Assembly: GCF_018417535.1 (NCBI RefSeq)
Contig: NZ_CP070979.1
Location: 558,001-622,000, forward strand
Length of the DNA stretch: 64,000 nucleotides
Origin: Burkholderia pyrrocinia
Lineage (GTDB): Bacteria > Pseudomonadota > Gammaproteobacteria > Burkholderiales > Burkholderiaceae
Reading direction: 5' to 3'
Of this stretch, positions 35,874 through 44,838 are shown in pieces. The notes below the pieces were generated by a model. The model ran no database searches, had not been told where the DNA came from, and saw only the letters and a list, made by a program, of their open reading frames with translations. The stretch's first letter is position 1. Every line of letters begins with the position of its first letter. Made by a program: the position numbers and the translations under genes.

Positions 35874-36347
35874 TCAGTTCGCGGCGGACGGCAGGATCAG
35901 TTCATACGCCTTGACCCGCTCGATGATGCCCGGCGGAAACCGGCGGATCCGCTTGTCGGAACCGGCAAACACTATCTGCTGATACCCCAGCGACACTTGT
36001 CGTCCGTCAACGTAGAAGCGAAACAGCAGATAGGCCGAACATTGCCGAACCTCGAACGTATTGAGAAAGCAATCGACCCGCTGGAACGGAAACGTCTCTT
36101 GGATGTATTCCTGATGCGCGCGCTTCGTCACGAACGACCCGCCGGCCGCCAGCAGATTGTTGTGGATGCATTCGTGAAACCAGCGTTCACGGCACACGCC
36201 CTGCCATTCGAAGTAGCGTGCGAAATAGGTGTTCATGAAAGCATTTGAATCCTTGAGGTAAATGTCGATCACGTGGTGGAAGGTTTTCTCGGACAGATTT
36301 GCCGTTTCGTCGGAAAGGACGTGAAGAATCGCGTCTCGCGTCAACAT
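35874..36347 (-). CDS. Hotdog-fold acyl thioesterase-like protein
   Basis: A 157-aa protein of the 4-hydroxybenzoyl-CoA thioesterase superfamily. The motif MNTYFARYFEWQGVCRERW corresponds to the hotdog helix entrance seen in YbgC and in enediyne/polyketide thioesterases (N-YF-Y--W-G--RE). The C-terminal half gives the antiparallel strands (YLLFRFYVDG, VSLGYQQIVF). A strong Shine-Dalgarno (AAGGAG) lies 6 nt before the ATG. It sits on the opposite strand between a sensor kinase and a response regulator, which invites the idea that it helps make or process the acyl signal they sense. Substrate unknown. Confidence 0.75.
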   Translation of the reverse strand: MLTRDAILHVLSDETANLSEKTFHHVIDIYLKDSNAFMNTYFARYFEWQGVCRERWFHECIHNNLLAAGGSFVTKRAHQEYIQETFPFQRVDCFLNTFEVRQCSAYLLFRFYVDGRQVSLGYQQIVFAGSDKRIRRFPPGIIERVKAYELILPSAAN

Positions 36348-36383
36348 GGATAACTCCTTGAGTCGCTACTGGCGGTAGCTGCG

Positions 36384-36406
36384 CATTCCTTCAACGAGAA
36401 GGAATG
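36384..36406. promoter_or_regulatory. Inverted repeat upstream of the thioesterase gene
   Basis: Arms CATTCCTTC and GAAGGAATG (9 bp, perfect) around AACGA, 37 nt upstream of the thioesterase ATG, inside the 244-bp divergent region shared with the response regulator. It could be an operator, perhaps for the neighbouring regulator, or an mRNA leader hairpin. Confidence 0.45.
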
Positions 36407-36591
36407 GCCCGATTCTCCCCGTGCAATTCTGCCGAGCGGCGCGGTCAAAACGTGCCGAATTCGCGGATGACGAGCAGTTGATGTGCGTCCCACTTTCGCC
36501 GGATAATTGCCGCGGTCGTGCAACGCGACCGTCATTCGCGGTAACGCGTCTCCGGTACCGCATCTTCTTCTGCTGATTTATCGAGACTCGT

Positions 36592-37530
36592 ATGCAACCC
36601 TTCGTTAGGCAGCCGGTGCTCTATCCCGTGTCCGTGGTGTTTGTCGATGACAATCCGGATTTCCTGCAGGCGCTGCGGGGCGCATTTCCGGACGAACACC
36701 TGAACCGCTTTTTTACGCAACCCCAGGCGGCGCTCGACTTCGTGTCGTCGCGTGACGCGGAGATGCCACCAACGGCCGCGGACTATTTTGGTGCGGAGAA
36801 AAAAGGCGGAAATGCGATCGGCCAGGATGCGCTCACCGATCCCGCCCGATTCGAGGCGGTGGGCGCGGTGGTCGTCGACTATTCAATGCCGGAGGTCGAC
36901 GGCATCCAGTTTCTGTCCTCCATCCGCAACGCGAACTGCATGAAAATCCTGCTTACCGGCGTCGCCGACGAGCGCGAGGCGGTGGACGCGTTCAACGCGG
37001 GACTGATCGATTGCTATCTGAAGAAAACCGACGTCGAGATGGCGCGCAAGCTGGCAACCGTGCTGGACAACGCGAAGCGCAAGTACTGTGCGGCCCGCGG
37101 GCACATCAGCCTGCATGAAGCGGGGTCGACCTACCGGGATCCGCGGATCGTCAAACTGATCGACGAGGTGGCCGCGCGGGAAGGCATCGTCGAATACTAC
37201 TGGCGCCCCAATCAGGACGCGGTGCTGATGTTCGACGCCGCCGGCGCGCCAAGCGTATTTCTCGCCTGGAACGAAGAGGACTGGTCGTTCCACTGCGATA
37301 TCGTGTCCGACGCGGACGGACCGGCCGAATTGTGCCACGGCATGGAAGCGCGCCGTATCATGCCGCTGTTCTGGCCGTCTCAGGCCTATCGGCCGGGCCT
37401 CGTGGACATTCACTGCGCGGCCCCGCTACCCGTTCCGGGATGGCACGGCACGTTTTATAGCTGGACCCGTTTGGATGATACGGCCACCGAGCGCGAGCTG
37501 CCCACGTTGGCAAAATGGCGTCACGCGTAA
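36592..37530 (+). CDS. Atypical response regulator with extended receiver domain
   Basis: A 312-aa receiver protein. Acidic pair Asp19-Asp20 (VVFVDDNPDF), phosphoacceptor Asp96 (VVVDYSMPEVDG), Thr122 (LLTGVAD) and Lys144 (CYLKKTD) are all present. The phosphoacceptor is some 40 residues later than usual because of an insertion (about residues 52-85). The C-terminal half (residues 165-312) is not a known DNA-binding domain; it is Trp- and Phe-rich (EYYWRPNQDAVLMF, AWNEEDWSFHCD). This resembles LqsR/PhcR-type regulators, which lack a classical output domain. Likely partner of the kinase at 34418. Confidence 0.8.
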   Translation: MQPFVRQPVLYPVSVVFVDDNPDFLQALRGAFPDEHLNRFFTQPQAALDFVSSRDAEMPPTAADYFGAEKKGGNAIGQDALTDPARFEAVGAVVVDYSMPEVDGIQFLSSIRNANCMKILLTGVADEREAVDAFNAGLIDCYLKKTDVEMARKLATVLDNAKRKYCAARGHISLHEAGSTYRDPRIVKLIDEVAAREGIVEYYWRPNQDAVLMFDAAGAPSVFLAWNEEDWSFHCDIVSDADGPAELCHGMEARRIMPLFWPSQAYRPGLVDIHCAAPLPVPGWHGTFYSWTRLDDTATERELPTLAKWRHA

Positions 37531-37900
37531 GAAATAATCCGCCCATCTCCAAACGGAAAGGATAGGCGAGGCGGTGCTGTCGTCGACTCGGTAGCAACTC
37601 GAATTGGAGCAATCCCTGTCAATGTTGCCAGTTATCAGCGGCATGGACTTTTGTTCCAGTAGCACCCTATTCCGAGGGCCGCCCCTTTTCCATTAGACGG
37701 CACGTCCGTTCAGAGCAGGCCGTTGACCAGCGGCCTGCACCGCCACCCGATATCGATCGATTCTCGATCCGATGTTGTCATCACGCTTCACGAAAGCTGC
37801 AGCGACAAGCGATCCGTGAATTTCCGACGGCGCATCGAGGCTCGTTTTCACGGCGCGTCAACGTCACCGCAAGGGCCCGGGTCGCGTCTATGCTGGATGG
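37531..37900. other. Gene-free stretch between the response regulator and IS2-group fragment
   Basis: I find no gene here. It contains one hairpin (37715-37738: arms GCAGGCCG and CGGCCTGC), which may terminate a transcript, and short sequences that may be further transposon debris, too degraded to assign. Confidence 0.5.
37715..37738. terminator. GC-rich hairpin
   Basis: Perfect 8-bp arms GCAGGCCG and CGGCCTGC around an 8-nt loop, 185 nt after the response regulator. No T run follows, so a Rho-independent role is uncertain. Confidence 0.3.
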
Positions 37901-38616
37901 CTGGAGCAGCCCCCTGAAACACCGGACACTGCCTCCCACTTAACATAACGGGTAGGCATAAGACTGTGTTTTTGACTAACACCGGGCAGGAAGTGATGGA
38001 TGTGTTGACGGGCCCGGAGCGTCGGCGGCACCGGACGGCGGAACAGAAACTGGCGATGGTGCGCGAGAGTTTCGAGCCGGGGAAATCGGTTTCGCTGGTC
38101 GCGCGGCAGCACGGCGTGAACCCGAACCAGTCGTTCCATTGGCGCAAGCTGTACCAGGATGGGAGCCTGTCAGCGCTCAAGGCTGGAGAAGAAGTGGTTC
38201 CGGCGTCGGAACTGGCCGATGCACTCAAGCAGATTCGTGAGCTGCAACGGGTACTCGGCAAGAAGACCGTAGAGAACGAAACACTTCGCGAGGCAGTCGA
38301 ACATCCGAAACCGCTGAAGACCTTGAAGTCGCAACTAAAGAGCGAGGCCGACGCGCACTTGGAGGTGCACAAGGCTGCCCTAAAGTGTGGCGGCGACGCC
38401 GATATCGAAAAGCTGCGTAACGAGCTTATTGCGGTCACGAAGGACTGCAACTCCCTGATGGGCGCACTGATCCCGCGCCGCTTGACGCGATCGCCGCGTT
38501 CACGCGGGTCTGGTGAAGTTCCACAAGGCGCTCTTGGGTTTGACGGCCGACTTCCGGCCGAACCTCTCATAGGTGCCTGCGAATATCGCCTGGGACACCG
38601 CGGCGTCATCCAATGA
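37901..38616 (+). pseudogene. Truncated IS3-family (IS2-group) OrfA fused to foreign sequence
   Basis: A probable terminal repeat (TGGAGCAGCCCCCTGAAACA, starting at 37901) is followed by an OrfA frame: [20 protein letters not shown], the helix-turn-helix [14 protein letters not shown] and a leucine-zipper stretch ending [13 protein letters not shown] (about 38302). The frame then continues for about 100 codons in unrelated sequence with a charged helical patch ([19 protein letters not shown]) that I cannot assign. OrfB is missing. The open frame starts at 37966, with the natural ATG probably at 37996. Confidence 0.75.
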
Positions 38617-39154
38617 ATTGCCATTTTCTGCGCGCCGCCGGCGCATCCCACCGCTTCCCCCTTTGAAACATGGCCGCCGTTCGTTCGCTGGACGTCCATT
38701 GCAAATTTAAAGACATTCGCCGCGTAAATGACGAACGCAGCGCCATGGACCAATTTCATTTACACGCATACGAAGGCAACAATCAAAGCGAATATTTAAT
38801 AAAATAAATTCCGACCGTCGTTGTCGTTCCGCTTCGCATCGCCCGTTCCGATCGAGTGGCGTCACGGCCTCGCTCCGCCCCGCGCCCAGGTCTCCCGCCG
38901 CTCCCCAAGCGCACCCCGCCAGCGCGATGTTGCCGATCCCGCGAACGCAGCCGACAAGATCATTTCATATTTCTCACCAAATCCTGACTCGATTAACGCC
39001 GCCATGATTAAAAATTAATTTATTAGAAAATATCTTGTAATTATAAAAACGCTCTTCTAGCATGCCCCTGCGGTTCGCGACATGTCTCATATCAAAGTTG
39101 GTCCTTGATGCATTCCTCGAAAATCACGCATTTATTCATAATCTGGGGGATTAC
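38617..39154. promoter_or_regulatory. AT-rich leader region of the metalloprotease gene
   Basis: No gene is evident. Two clearly AT-rich patches stand out, around 38780-38815 and 38995-39055, against a GC-rich background, the second ending 100 nt before the protease ATG. They are likely promoter or silencer-binding DNA. The surrounding sequence shows no repeats I can define. Confidence 0.5.
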
Positions 39155-40852
39155 ATGAAGAAACTGTCTCGTCTGCTGTCCGTCACCGCGATTACCGTCG
39201 CGAGTCTCAGTGCTTTTGCCCAAGCCGGCGACCAGCCGGCCGCGGTCGACAGGGCGCTGCAACTGATCCAGCAGAACCCGTCCGCCTTCAGCCTGGCTAC
39301 CGGCAGCGCCGCACGCACGTTGAAGTTCGCGGCGCCGCAGGCGAACGCGCCGACGGACGGCGACCAGTTCCAGGTACGCGACGTGATCGTCGATCCCGAC
39401 GGCACCGAGCACGTGCGCTTCGACCGCTTCTACGCGGGCCTGCCCGTGATCGGCGGCGACGTCGTCGTCCATTCGAACCACGGGCAGCTGAAGCAAGCAA
39501 GCCTGACCCTGCCCGCGCCGATCAATCTCGCCGGCAAGATCGGCAAGGTCGGCGACCGCTTCGTGGTGCGCAACGCGCCCGACGTGGGCGCGGCCAGGGT
39601 CAAGCGCATCGCGGCCGCGCGTTTCAGCTCGGACGTGCGCCGCGTCGACGACGCGGAACTCGTCGTGTTCGCGCGCGACGTCACGCCGACGCTGGCCTAC
39701 GCGGTGCGCGTATACGGCAAGGCGACCGACGCGCACGGCGATGCCGTGCTGTACTACGTCGACGCTCGCACGGGCACCGTGCTCGACGCTCAGGACCTGA
39801 TCAAGACCGCCGCCGCGACCGGCACCGGCCGCTCGCTGTACTACGGCAACCTGACGCTGACCACCGACCAGACCGGCACGAACGCGTACCGGATGCTCGA
39901 TCCGACCCGCGGCAGCGGCTCCGTCTACGACGGCCGCGGGCTGATCGCAGAGGATGTCGAGCAAGCGACCGACCTGCCGATCTTCACGAGCAGCACGAAC
40001 GTGTGGGGCAACAGCTCGACCACCGACCGGCAGACCGTCGCCGCCGACATCGACTACGGCCTCGCATTGACTTGGGACTACTACAAGACTGCGCACAACC
40101 GTAACGGCATCTTCAACGACGGGCGCGGCGTGAAGAGTTTCGCGCACGTAGTGTTCGACACCGGCAGCGGCACGACTGGCGCGAACGCGGCATGGATGCC
40201 GTCGCACATCATGGTGTACGGCGACGGCCAGTCGGGCACGAGCCTGCCGAAGCCCGTCGTGTCGGTCGACGTGGCCGGGCACGAGATGAGCCACGGCGTG
40301 ACCGAGGCCACCGCCAACCTGAATTATTCGGGCGACGCGGGCGGCATGAACGAGTCGACGTCCGACATCTTCGGCACGCTCGTGAAGTTCTACGCGAACA
40401 ACCCGAACGATCCCGGCAACTACGTGATCGGCGCGCGCGTGGTGAGCGGCGGCCTGCGCAAGATGTACAAGCAGGATCTCGACGGCCGGTCGTTCAGCTG
40501 CTATCCGTCCGGCGGCTTCTCGTGGGCGAATCCGCGCCACGATCCGCACTTCACGTCGGGCGTCGGCAACCGCTTCTTCTACCTGCTGTCGGAAGGTCCG
40601 GCCGTGCCGTCGACCGATACCGGTCTGTCGAGGACGCAGCTGGTCTGCAACGGCGACACGACCTTCAGCGGCCTGGGCCGCGAGAAGGCCGGCAAGATCT
40701 GGTACCGGACGCTGACCGTGTACCTGAACGCCAACTCGAGCTACCCGGGCGCGCGGCGTGCGTCGATCCAGGCGGCGAACGACCTGTATGGCACAAACTC
40801 GGCCGAGAGCGCAACAGTCGCGCGCGCGTGGAGTGCGGTCGGGGTGAACTGA
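39155..40852 (+). CDS. Secreted thermolysin-like zinc metalloprotease (M4), ZmpA/ZmpB type
   Basis: A 565-aa prepro-protease: signal peptide (MKKLSRLLSVTAITVASLSAFA), an FTP/PepSY-type propeptide, and an M4 catalytic domain with HEMSH at residues 376-380 (two zinc His) and the third ligand Glu400 in GGMNESTSD, the exact 20-residue spacing of thermolysins. Length and plan match the Burkholderia cenocepacia virulence proteases ZmpA and ZmpB, which degrade host proteins and are quorum-sensing regulated. I cannot tell the two apart by eye. The ATG at 39155 is chosen because the signal peptide begins there; the frame is open upstream. Export is probably Sec then type II secretion. Confidence 0.93.
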   Translation: MKKLSRLLSVTAITVASLSAFAQAGDQPAAVDRALQLIQQNPSAFSLATGSAARTLKFAAPQANAPTDGDQFQVRDVIVDPDGTEHVRFDRFYAGLPVIGGDVVVHSNHGQLKQASLTLPAPINLAGKIGKVGDRFVVRNAPDVGAARVKRIAAARFSSDVRRVDDAELVVFARDVTPTLAYAVRVYGKATDAHGDAVLYYVDARTGTVLDAQDLIKTAAATGTGRSLYYGNLTLTTDQTGTNAYRMLDPTRGSGSVYDGRGLIAEDVEQATDLPIFTSSTNVWGNSSTTDRQTVAADIDYGLALTWDYYKTAHNRNGIFNDGRGVKSFAHVVFDTGSGTTGANAAWMPSHIMVYGDGQSGTSLPKPVVSVDVAGHEMSHGVTEATANLNYSGDAGGMNESTSDIFGTLVKFYANNPNDPGNYVIGARVVSGGLRKMYKQDLDGRSFSCYPSGGFSWANPRHDPHFTSGVGNRFFYLLSEGPAVPSTDTGLSRTQLVCNGDTTFSGLGREKAGKIWYRTLTVYLNANSSYPGARRASIQAANDLYGTNSAESATVARAWSAVGVN

Positions 40853-40966
40853 CGGCACTTGTGTGGGCGTGTTGAACGCCGGAAGGTCGTGTGGCGGTAC
40901 TTCGGTTCGGAGGAAAGCGAGCCGATCGACGTCACGCGGCGCTCAGGCGTGAGGACGGCAGGTGTT

Positions 40967-40998
40967 GATCAGCCGCCTGCGATTGCAGGCGGCTGATC
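40967..40998. terminator. Strong hairpin between convergent genes
   Basis: Two perfect 14-bp arms (40967-40980 and 40985-40998) with a GATT loop, between the protease gene and the convergent lipoprotein gene. No T run on either side, but such a long stem between 3' ends is a good candidate bidirectional terminator. Confidence 0.6.
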
Positions 40999-41237
40999 GG
41001 CGGACAATTCATTCGGGCCTTGCGCGCCCACTCGGCGCTCAGCACATCGGGTGAGCCCCTCCCCGGGCGCAATCCGAACCAGCTGGCGCATCGGCGAATT
41101 TTCCCGGGCGGACCGAACGTCGAAGTGTGCAGCGGCTGCAGTTCAAGCCGTAGCCTGCGCTGTCTCGCCGCGCCGTGACGCGAACGAGCCGGCGGGAACG
41201 CAAACCGTCCCGCCGGACGCATCCGCCCGGCTGGCCG

Positions 41238-43319
41238 TCACCGGTCGTACTCGAAGGCCTCGGTAAAGAGCGTGTCGATCGTGTCGGACCAGCTCAGGTT
41301 CACGAACGAGAAGTCGCCGCCGCCCGTCCAGCCGGCCACCGACGGAAACGCGACACCCTGATCGCCCGGCACGTTGAGCGTCACCGCGGCGCCCGGCAGG
41401 ACCGGCACGGCCGGTGCCGAACCGTTGACGAACGTCGCCGCTGCCTGCCCTGCCGCGGTTGCGCGAATCTGCACGTTGCCGCGCTTGACGAACGGCAGCC
41501 CCGCTTTCGACGTCCAGCTCAGCGGGAAGGTCGCGCCGCCCGCGAACGTGCCGGCGGTGCCCGGCGTCAGCCTGTCGCGTGTGGACTGCGCCAGATCGTG
41601 CCACGCGTACTGGCGCAGTGCGTCGGGCGACGGCGACGGCGTACGCAGCCGGACCGTATAGTGCCTGGCCGGCGCCGCGGTGTTGCCGTTCTGGTAGACG
41701 TCGATCGTATAGGCGCTGAACGGCTTGATGTCGGCCAGCTCGGCGGCGCTCAATTGCGGCTTCGCCCACGCGGTATTGTTGCGCGGCGCGTCGCCGGGCC
41801 ACGAAAACAGGCTCTGGTTGGCCGGGTCCTGCGCGACGCCGGCCAGGCGGAAATTGTTGCGACACTGCGCACTCTTCGCCAGTGCGGCAAGCTGGACCGG
41901 CGTCTGCCCGCTCGCGACCTGCGCGCGGATGTTCAGCGTGTCGCACGTGCCGCTCGACGGCTGGAGGAACACGCCGTTGCGTAATCCGGGGCCGTTGACG
42001 ATCGCGAAGTCCACCGCGGTGCCTGCCGCATCGACGGTCCCAACCTGCAGGTTGAGCGAATCGACGAACGCGTTGGTCCCCGTCGACGGATTGGCCGGAT
42101 TCAGCCAGTCCCACTTCTGCGCGTTCGCGTTCACCTTGCTCAGTACCGCGCGCTGATTGCCGACCACGCGCCAACCGTTGTCGCCGCTCGCGAGGCTGCT
42201 CGCCCGCACGGCGAGTTGCACATGCTGCTGCATGCCGTCGCGAATGCCGTCGGCGCGCGTCCACGCGAGCTTGACCCACATCGTGTCGCCGGCGACGACG
42301 CGGATGACTTCCGGCAAGCTGAAGCTGGCGTTGTTCATCGCATCGTCGGCCACGATGCCCGGCGTGCCGCCGGCCGGCGCACCGAACTCCTGGTCGACCG
42401 ACATCCCGTTGTTGAGGTACTTGGCGGGCACACCGGCGTTCAGCGCGCCCGACGCGACGTCATCGACGAAGATCCGGCCGCACGCCGACACGCTGCCGCC
42501 GACGCGCGCAGCGCCGGTCGAACCGGTGAAGCACTGGTTGAGGGCACCCTGCAATCCCGCCAGGTCGCTGGCGCTCGGCAGGTTCGACACCACCGCGCCA
42601 TTGATGGTCGCGACGGCCGGCAGGCTGGCCTTGTCGCTGGCCTGCGGGGCGACGCCGGGTGCGAGCTGAAGCTGCACCGGCGCATCGCCGGACGCACCCG
42701 CCACCGAGCTGATCTGGACGCCGCCATCCGGCAGGACGTTGATCTTCACCTGGTCGAGCAACCGGTCGAGACCCGGTGCGCCCGCGGTCAACGAGCCGGA
42801 AATCAGGTCGACGCCCGTATTGCCGGTCGCGGCCAGCACGTCGGCCAGTGCCGAGGAATAGGCCTGCACCGTGCTGGCAACGGCCTGGGCGGTGACCTTG
42901 CTCTGCAGCAGCCCGGTATCGGCCAGCAGCTTCGTCGGGTTGCCGCCGACGATCGTGGCGGCGATCGCGTTCGTGATCGGCGTGATGTTGATCGTCTGCG
43001 TGCCGGCCGTGGCGCTCAGTGCGATCAGCGTGGCTTGCGAATCGGCGACGTTGCCGTAAGCCGACAACGCGAAAGGCGCGGTCAGGCCGGTCACGGTGCA
43101 ATGAAACGCGCCGGTCGACGCATCGGCCGGGCAGTCGACCGATTTGCCGGTCGCATCGACCAGTTTCACGGTTGCGGCCTGCATCGCCGCGCCGGCGGCC
43201 GCGACGCCGCTGACCGTCTGCGCGGCGGGTTCATTGGGGGGAGACGACGACGAACTGCCGCCGCCACAAGCCGACAGGACGAGTGCTGCAATACCGGACA
43301 CGACAGGTGTGAGTTTCAT
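41238..43319 (-). CDS. Large lipoprotein of unknown function
   Basis: A 693-aa lipoprotein: signal and lipobox VLSACGGG (Cys about residue 18), then a Ser/Pro linker. The next domain (about residues 30-90) resembles carboxypeptidase-regulatory-like beta repeats (VSGVAAAGAAMQAATVKLVD). The centre is beta/helical; the last third is beta-rich, ending DTIFTEAFEYDR-like. A GGGG Shine-Dalgarno precedes the ATG 43319. It faces the protease gene across a strong hairpin, so they are separate units. Function not recognised; surface or periplasmic location follows from the lipobox. Confidence 0.75.
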   Translation of the reverse strand: MKLTPVVSGIAALVLSACGGGSSSSSPPNEPAAQTVSGVAAAGAAMQAATVKLVDATGKSVDCPADASTGAFHCTVTGLTAPFALSAYGNVADSQATLIALSATAGTQTINITPITNAIAATIVGGNPTKLLADTGLLQSKVTAQAVASTVQAYSSALADVLAATGNTGVDLISGSLTAGAPGLDRLLDQVKINVLPDGGVQISSVAGASGDAPVQLQLAPGVAPQASDKASLPAVATINGAVVSNLPSASDLAGLQGALNQCFTGSTGAARVGGSVSACGRIFVDDVASGALNAGVPAKYLNNGMSVDQEFGAPAGGTPGIVADDAMNNASFSLPEVIRVVAGDTMWVKLAWTRADGIRDGMQQHVQLAVRASSLASGDNGWRVVGNQRAVLSKVNANAQKWDWLNPANPSTGTNAFVDSLNLQVGTVDAAGTAVDFAIVNGPGLRNGVFLQPSSGTCDTLNIRAQVASGQTPVQLAALAKSAQCRNNFRLAGVAQDPANQSLFSWPGDAPRNNTAWAKPQLSAAELADIKPFSAYTIDVYQNGNTAAPARHYTVRLRTPSPSPDALRQYAWHDLAQSTRDRLTPGTAGTFAGGATFPLSWTSKAGLPFVKRGNVQIRATAAGQAAATFVNGSAPAVPVLPGAAVTLNVPGDQGVAFPSVAGWTGGGDFSFVNLSWSDTIDTLFTEAFEYDR

Positions 43320-43558
43320 TGCGTTTTCCCCGAGAGTCTTCTGGTTGATGCGTGTCACACGCACCGCGCATGCACGCTGAATGGCGGGGATTCTCGCAAA
43401 GCCGGTTTTTGCGATCATCATTCAGGTGAATGAAAATCGGGAAATAACACGGCACGGAACGCAAATAACCTGTGTTAGCCTGAAAAAAATTCGGCATTCG
43501 AATCAATATCCTCAGACAAAACTCCACATACCAAGATCGCGACGCGGCGGGGGAAAGC

Positions 43559-44677
43559 ATGCAACGGGACCAACTCATCGGGGACCTCTATGAGGCCGCG
43601 CTGTGTCCGGATGGTTTTCTCGACGTATTCCACCGGGTATCCGAAACGCTCGGCGCAAACGTTTTTCATATGTTCAGTTGGGATGCCGCTCGCAATGCAC
43701 CGAAATTCTCGATTTACTCGCCGCGCGCGGAGTTCGACGAGGTCGTCGCGCTCTACGACCAGTATTACGGCGCGCTCGATCCGCGCCGCGGCTTTGTCGA
43801 GAACGCACCGCTCGGCGAATTCGTTTGCTGTCAGGATCACCTGACCGAGCGCGACGTCGAGCGCAGCGAGTTCTTCCAGGACTTTCAGATTCCGTCGGGC
43901 TTTCGCTACCTGATGGGGGTTCGCTTCGCGCGCCCGGGCAGCGACAACATCTTGCTCGGGTTACTGAGAGCGTGCGGCCGACCGCCCTATTCGCCGGAAG
44001 AACGCGCGACCCTGACGGGCATGGCAGTGCATCTGCAACGCTCGATCAACCTCTGGCAGGATGCAAGAGTGCTGCTTCGAGACGCTGCGCTCGGCACCGA
44101 ACTGATGGAGGAACTGGGCTTGTCCGTCTTCGCACTGGACAGGCATTCGCGCGTCGTGTTCGTCAACCGGGCCGCAGAGTCGATGCTGCGCGCGACCACC
44201 TGCTTCAAGCTCGAGCACGGTCATCTGAGCGCGGCGAGCGCGCCGCAGAATGACGCACTCAAGGCGGCGCTTGCGCGCGTCGCGAAGACCCGCAAAAGCG
44301 AGAGCCTCGCCCTTTCCGGCACCTTGAGCGCCGCGCACGAAATCTTTCTCGGCATCGCCGCCCTGTCGGGACAGGCGCGCCATGCCGCCGTCGGCGACGC
44401 GACGCTGCTGGTCACGGTCAGGCAACGCAGCGCCGCCCCGCTCGTCGTCGCGCAACAGTTGCGGCAGGCCTTTGGCTTGTCGAGCGCCGAAGCCGCCGTC
44501 GCCGAAGCGTTGATCGGCGGCAAGACGCCGGACGAATGCGCGGCCAGCGCCGGCGTGTCGCTCGCGACCATTCGTACCCAGTTGCGCGCGATCTACGAGA
44601 AGACACATTCGCGGAATCAGGCCGAGGCGGTGGGACGGATGCTCTGGGTGCTCCCGCAGCACAAGCGCGACGATTGA
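43559..44677 (+). CDS. LuxR-family transcriptional regulator
   Basis: A 372-aa regulator with a C-terminal LuxR-type helix-turn-helix (about residues 305-365: FGLSSAEAAVAEALIGGKTPDECAASAG split across the two helices, then TIRTQLRAIYEKTHSRNQ). The N-terminal part (residues 1-180) is a GAF/autoinducer-like sensory region and the middle (LSVFALDRHSRVVFVNRAA) looks like a PAS fold. It lacks the acyl-homoserine-lactone signature, so the ligand is unknown. GGGGGAAAGC precedes the ATG. Position next to the catabolic island and the lipoprotein gene suggests local control, unproven. Confidence 0.8.
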   Translation: MQRDQLIGDLYEAALCPDGFLDVFHRVSETLGANVFHMFSWDAARNAPKFSIYSPRAEFDEVVALYDQYYGALDPRRGFVENAPLGEFVCCQDHLTERDVERSEFFQDFQIPSGFRYLMGVRFARPGSDNILLGLLRACGRPPYSPEERATLTGMAVHLQRSINLWQDARVLLRDAALGTELMEELGLSVFALDRHSRVVFVNRAAESMLRATTCFKLEHGHLSAASAPQNDALKAALARVAKTRKSESLALSGTLSAAHEIFLGIAALSGQARHAAVGDATLLVTVRQRSAAPLVVAQQLRQAFGLSSAEAAVAEALIGGKTPDECAASAGVSLATIRTQLRAIYEKTHSRNQAEAVGRMLWVLPQHKRDD

Positions 44678-44838
44678 TGCTTTGAAACCGCGGGCCAGTC
44701 GTCACCGCAACGGTTTTTCGATCTTTACGGTTCGCAGGTCAAGCAACTGGCCGCCCCGCCAATCTGCACGGAGCCGAAACGCCTCTGCATCCGGGCAGCC
44801 GCTTCTCGAACCCCGTGCGCGAGGCATTCAATCTCGCA

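Noticed and set aside
37966..38616. A 216-aa complete regulatory protein with an N-terminal helix-turn-helix
   Set aside because: The first 100 codons are an IS2-group OrfA, and the rest is unrelated sequence joined after truncation, so it is a chimeric remnant.
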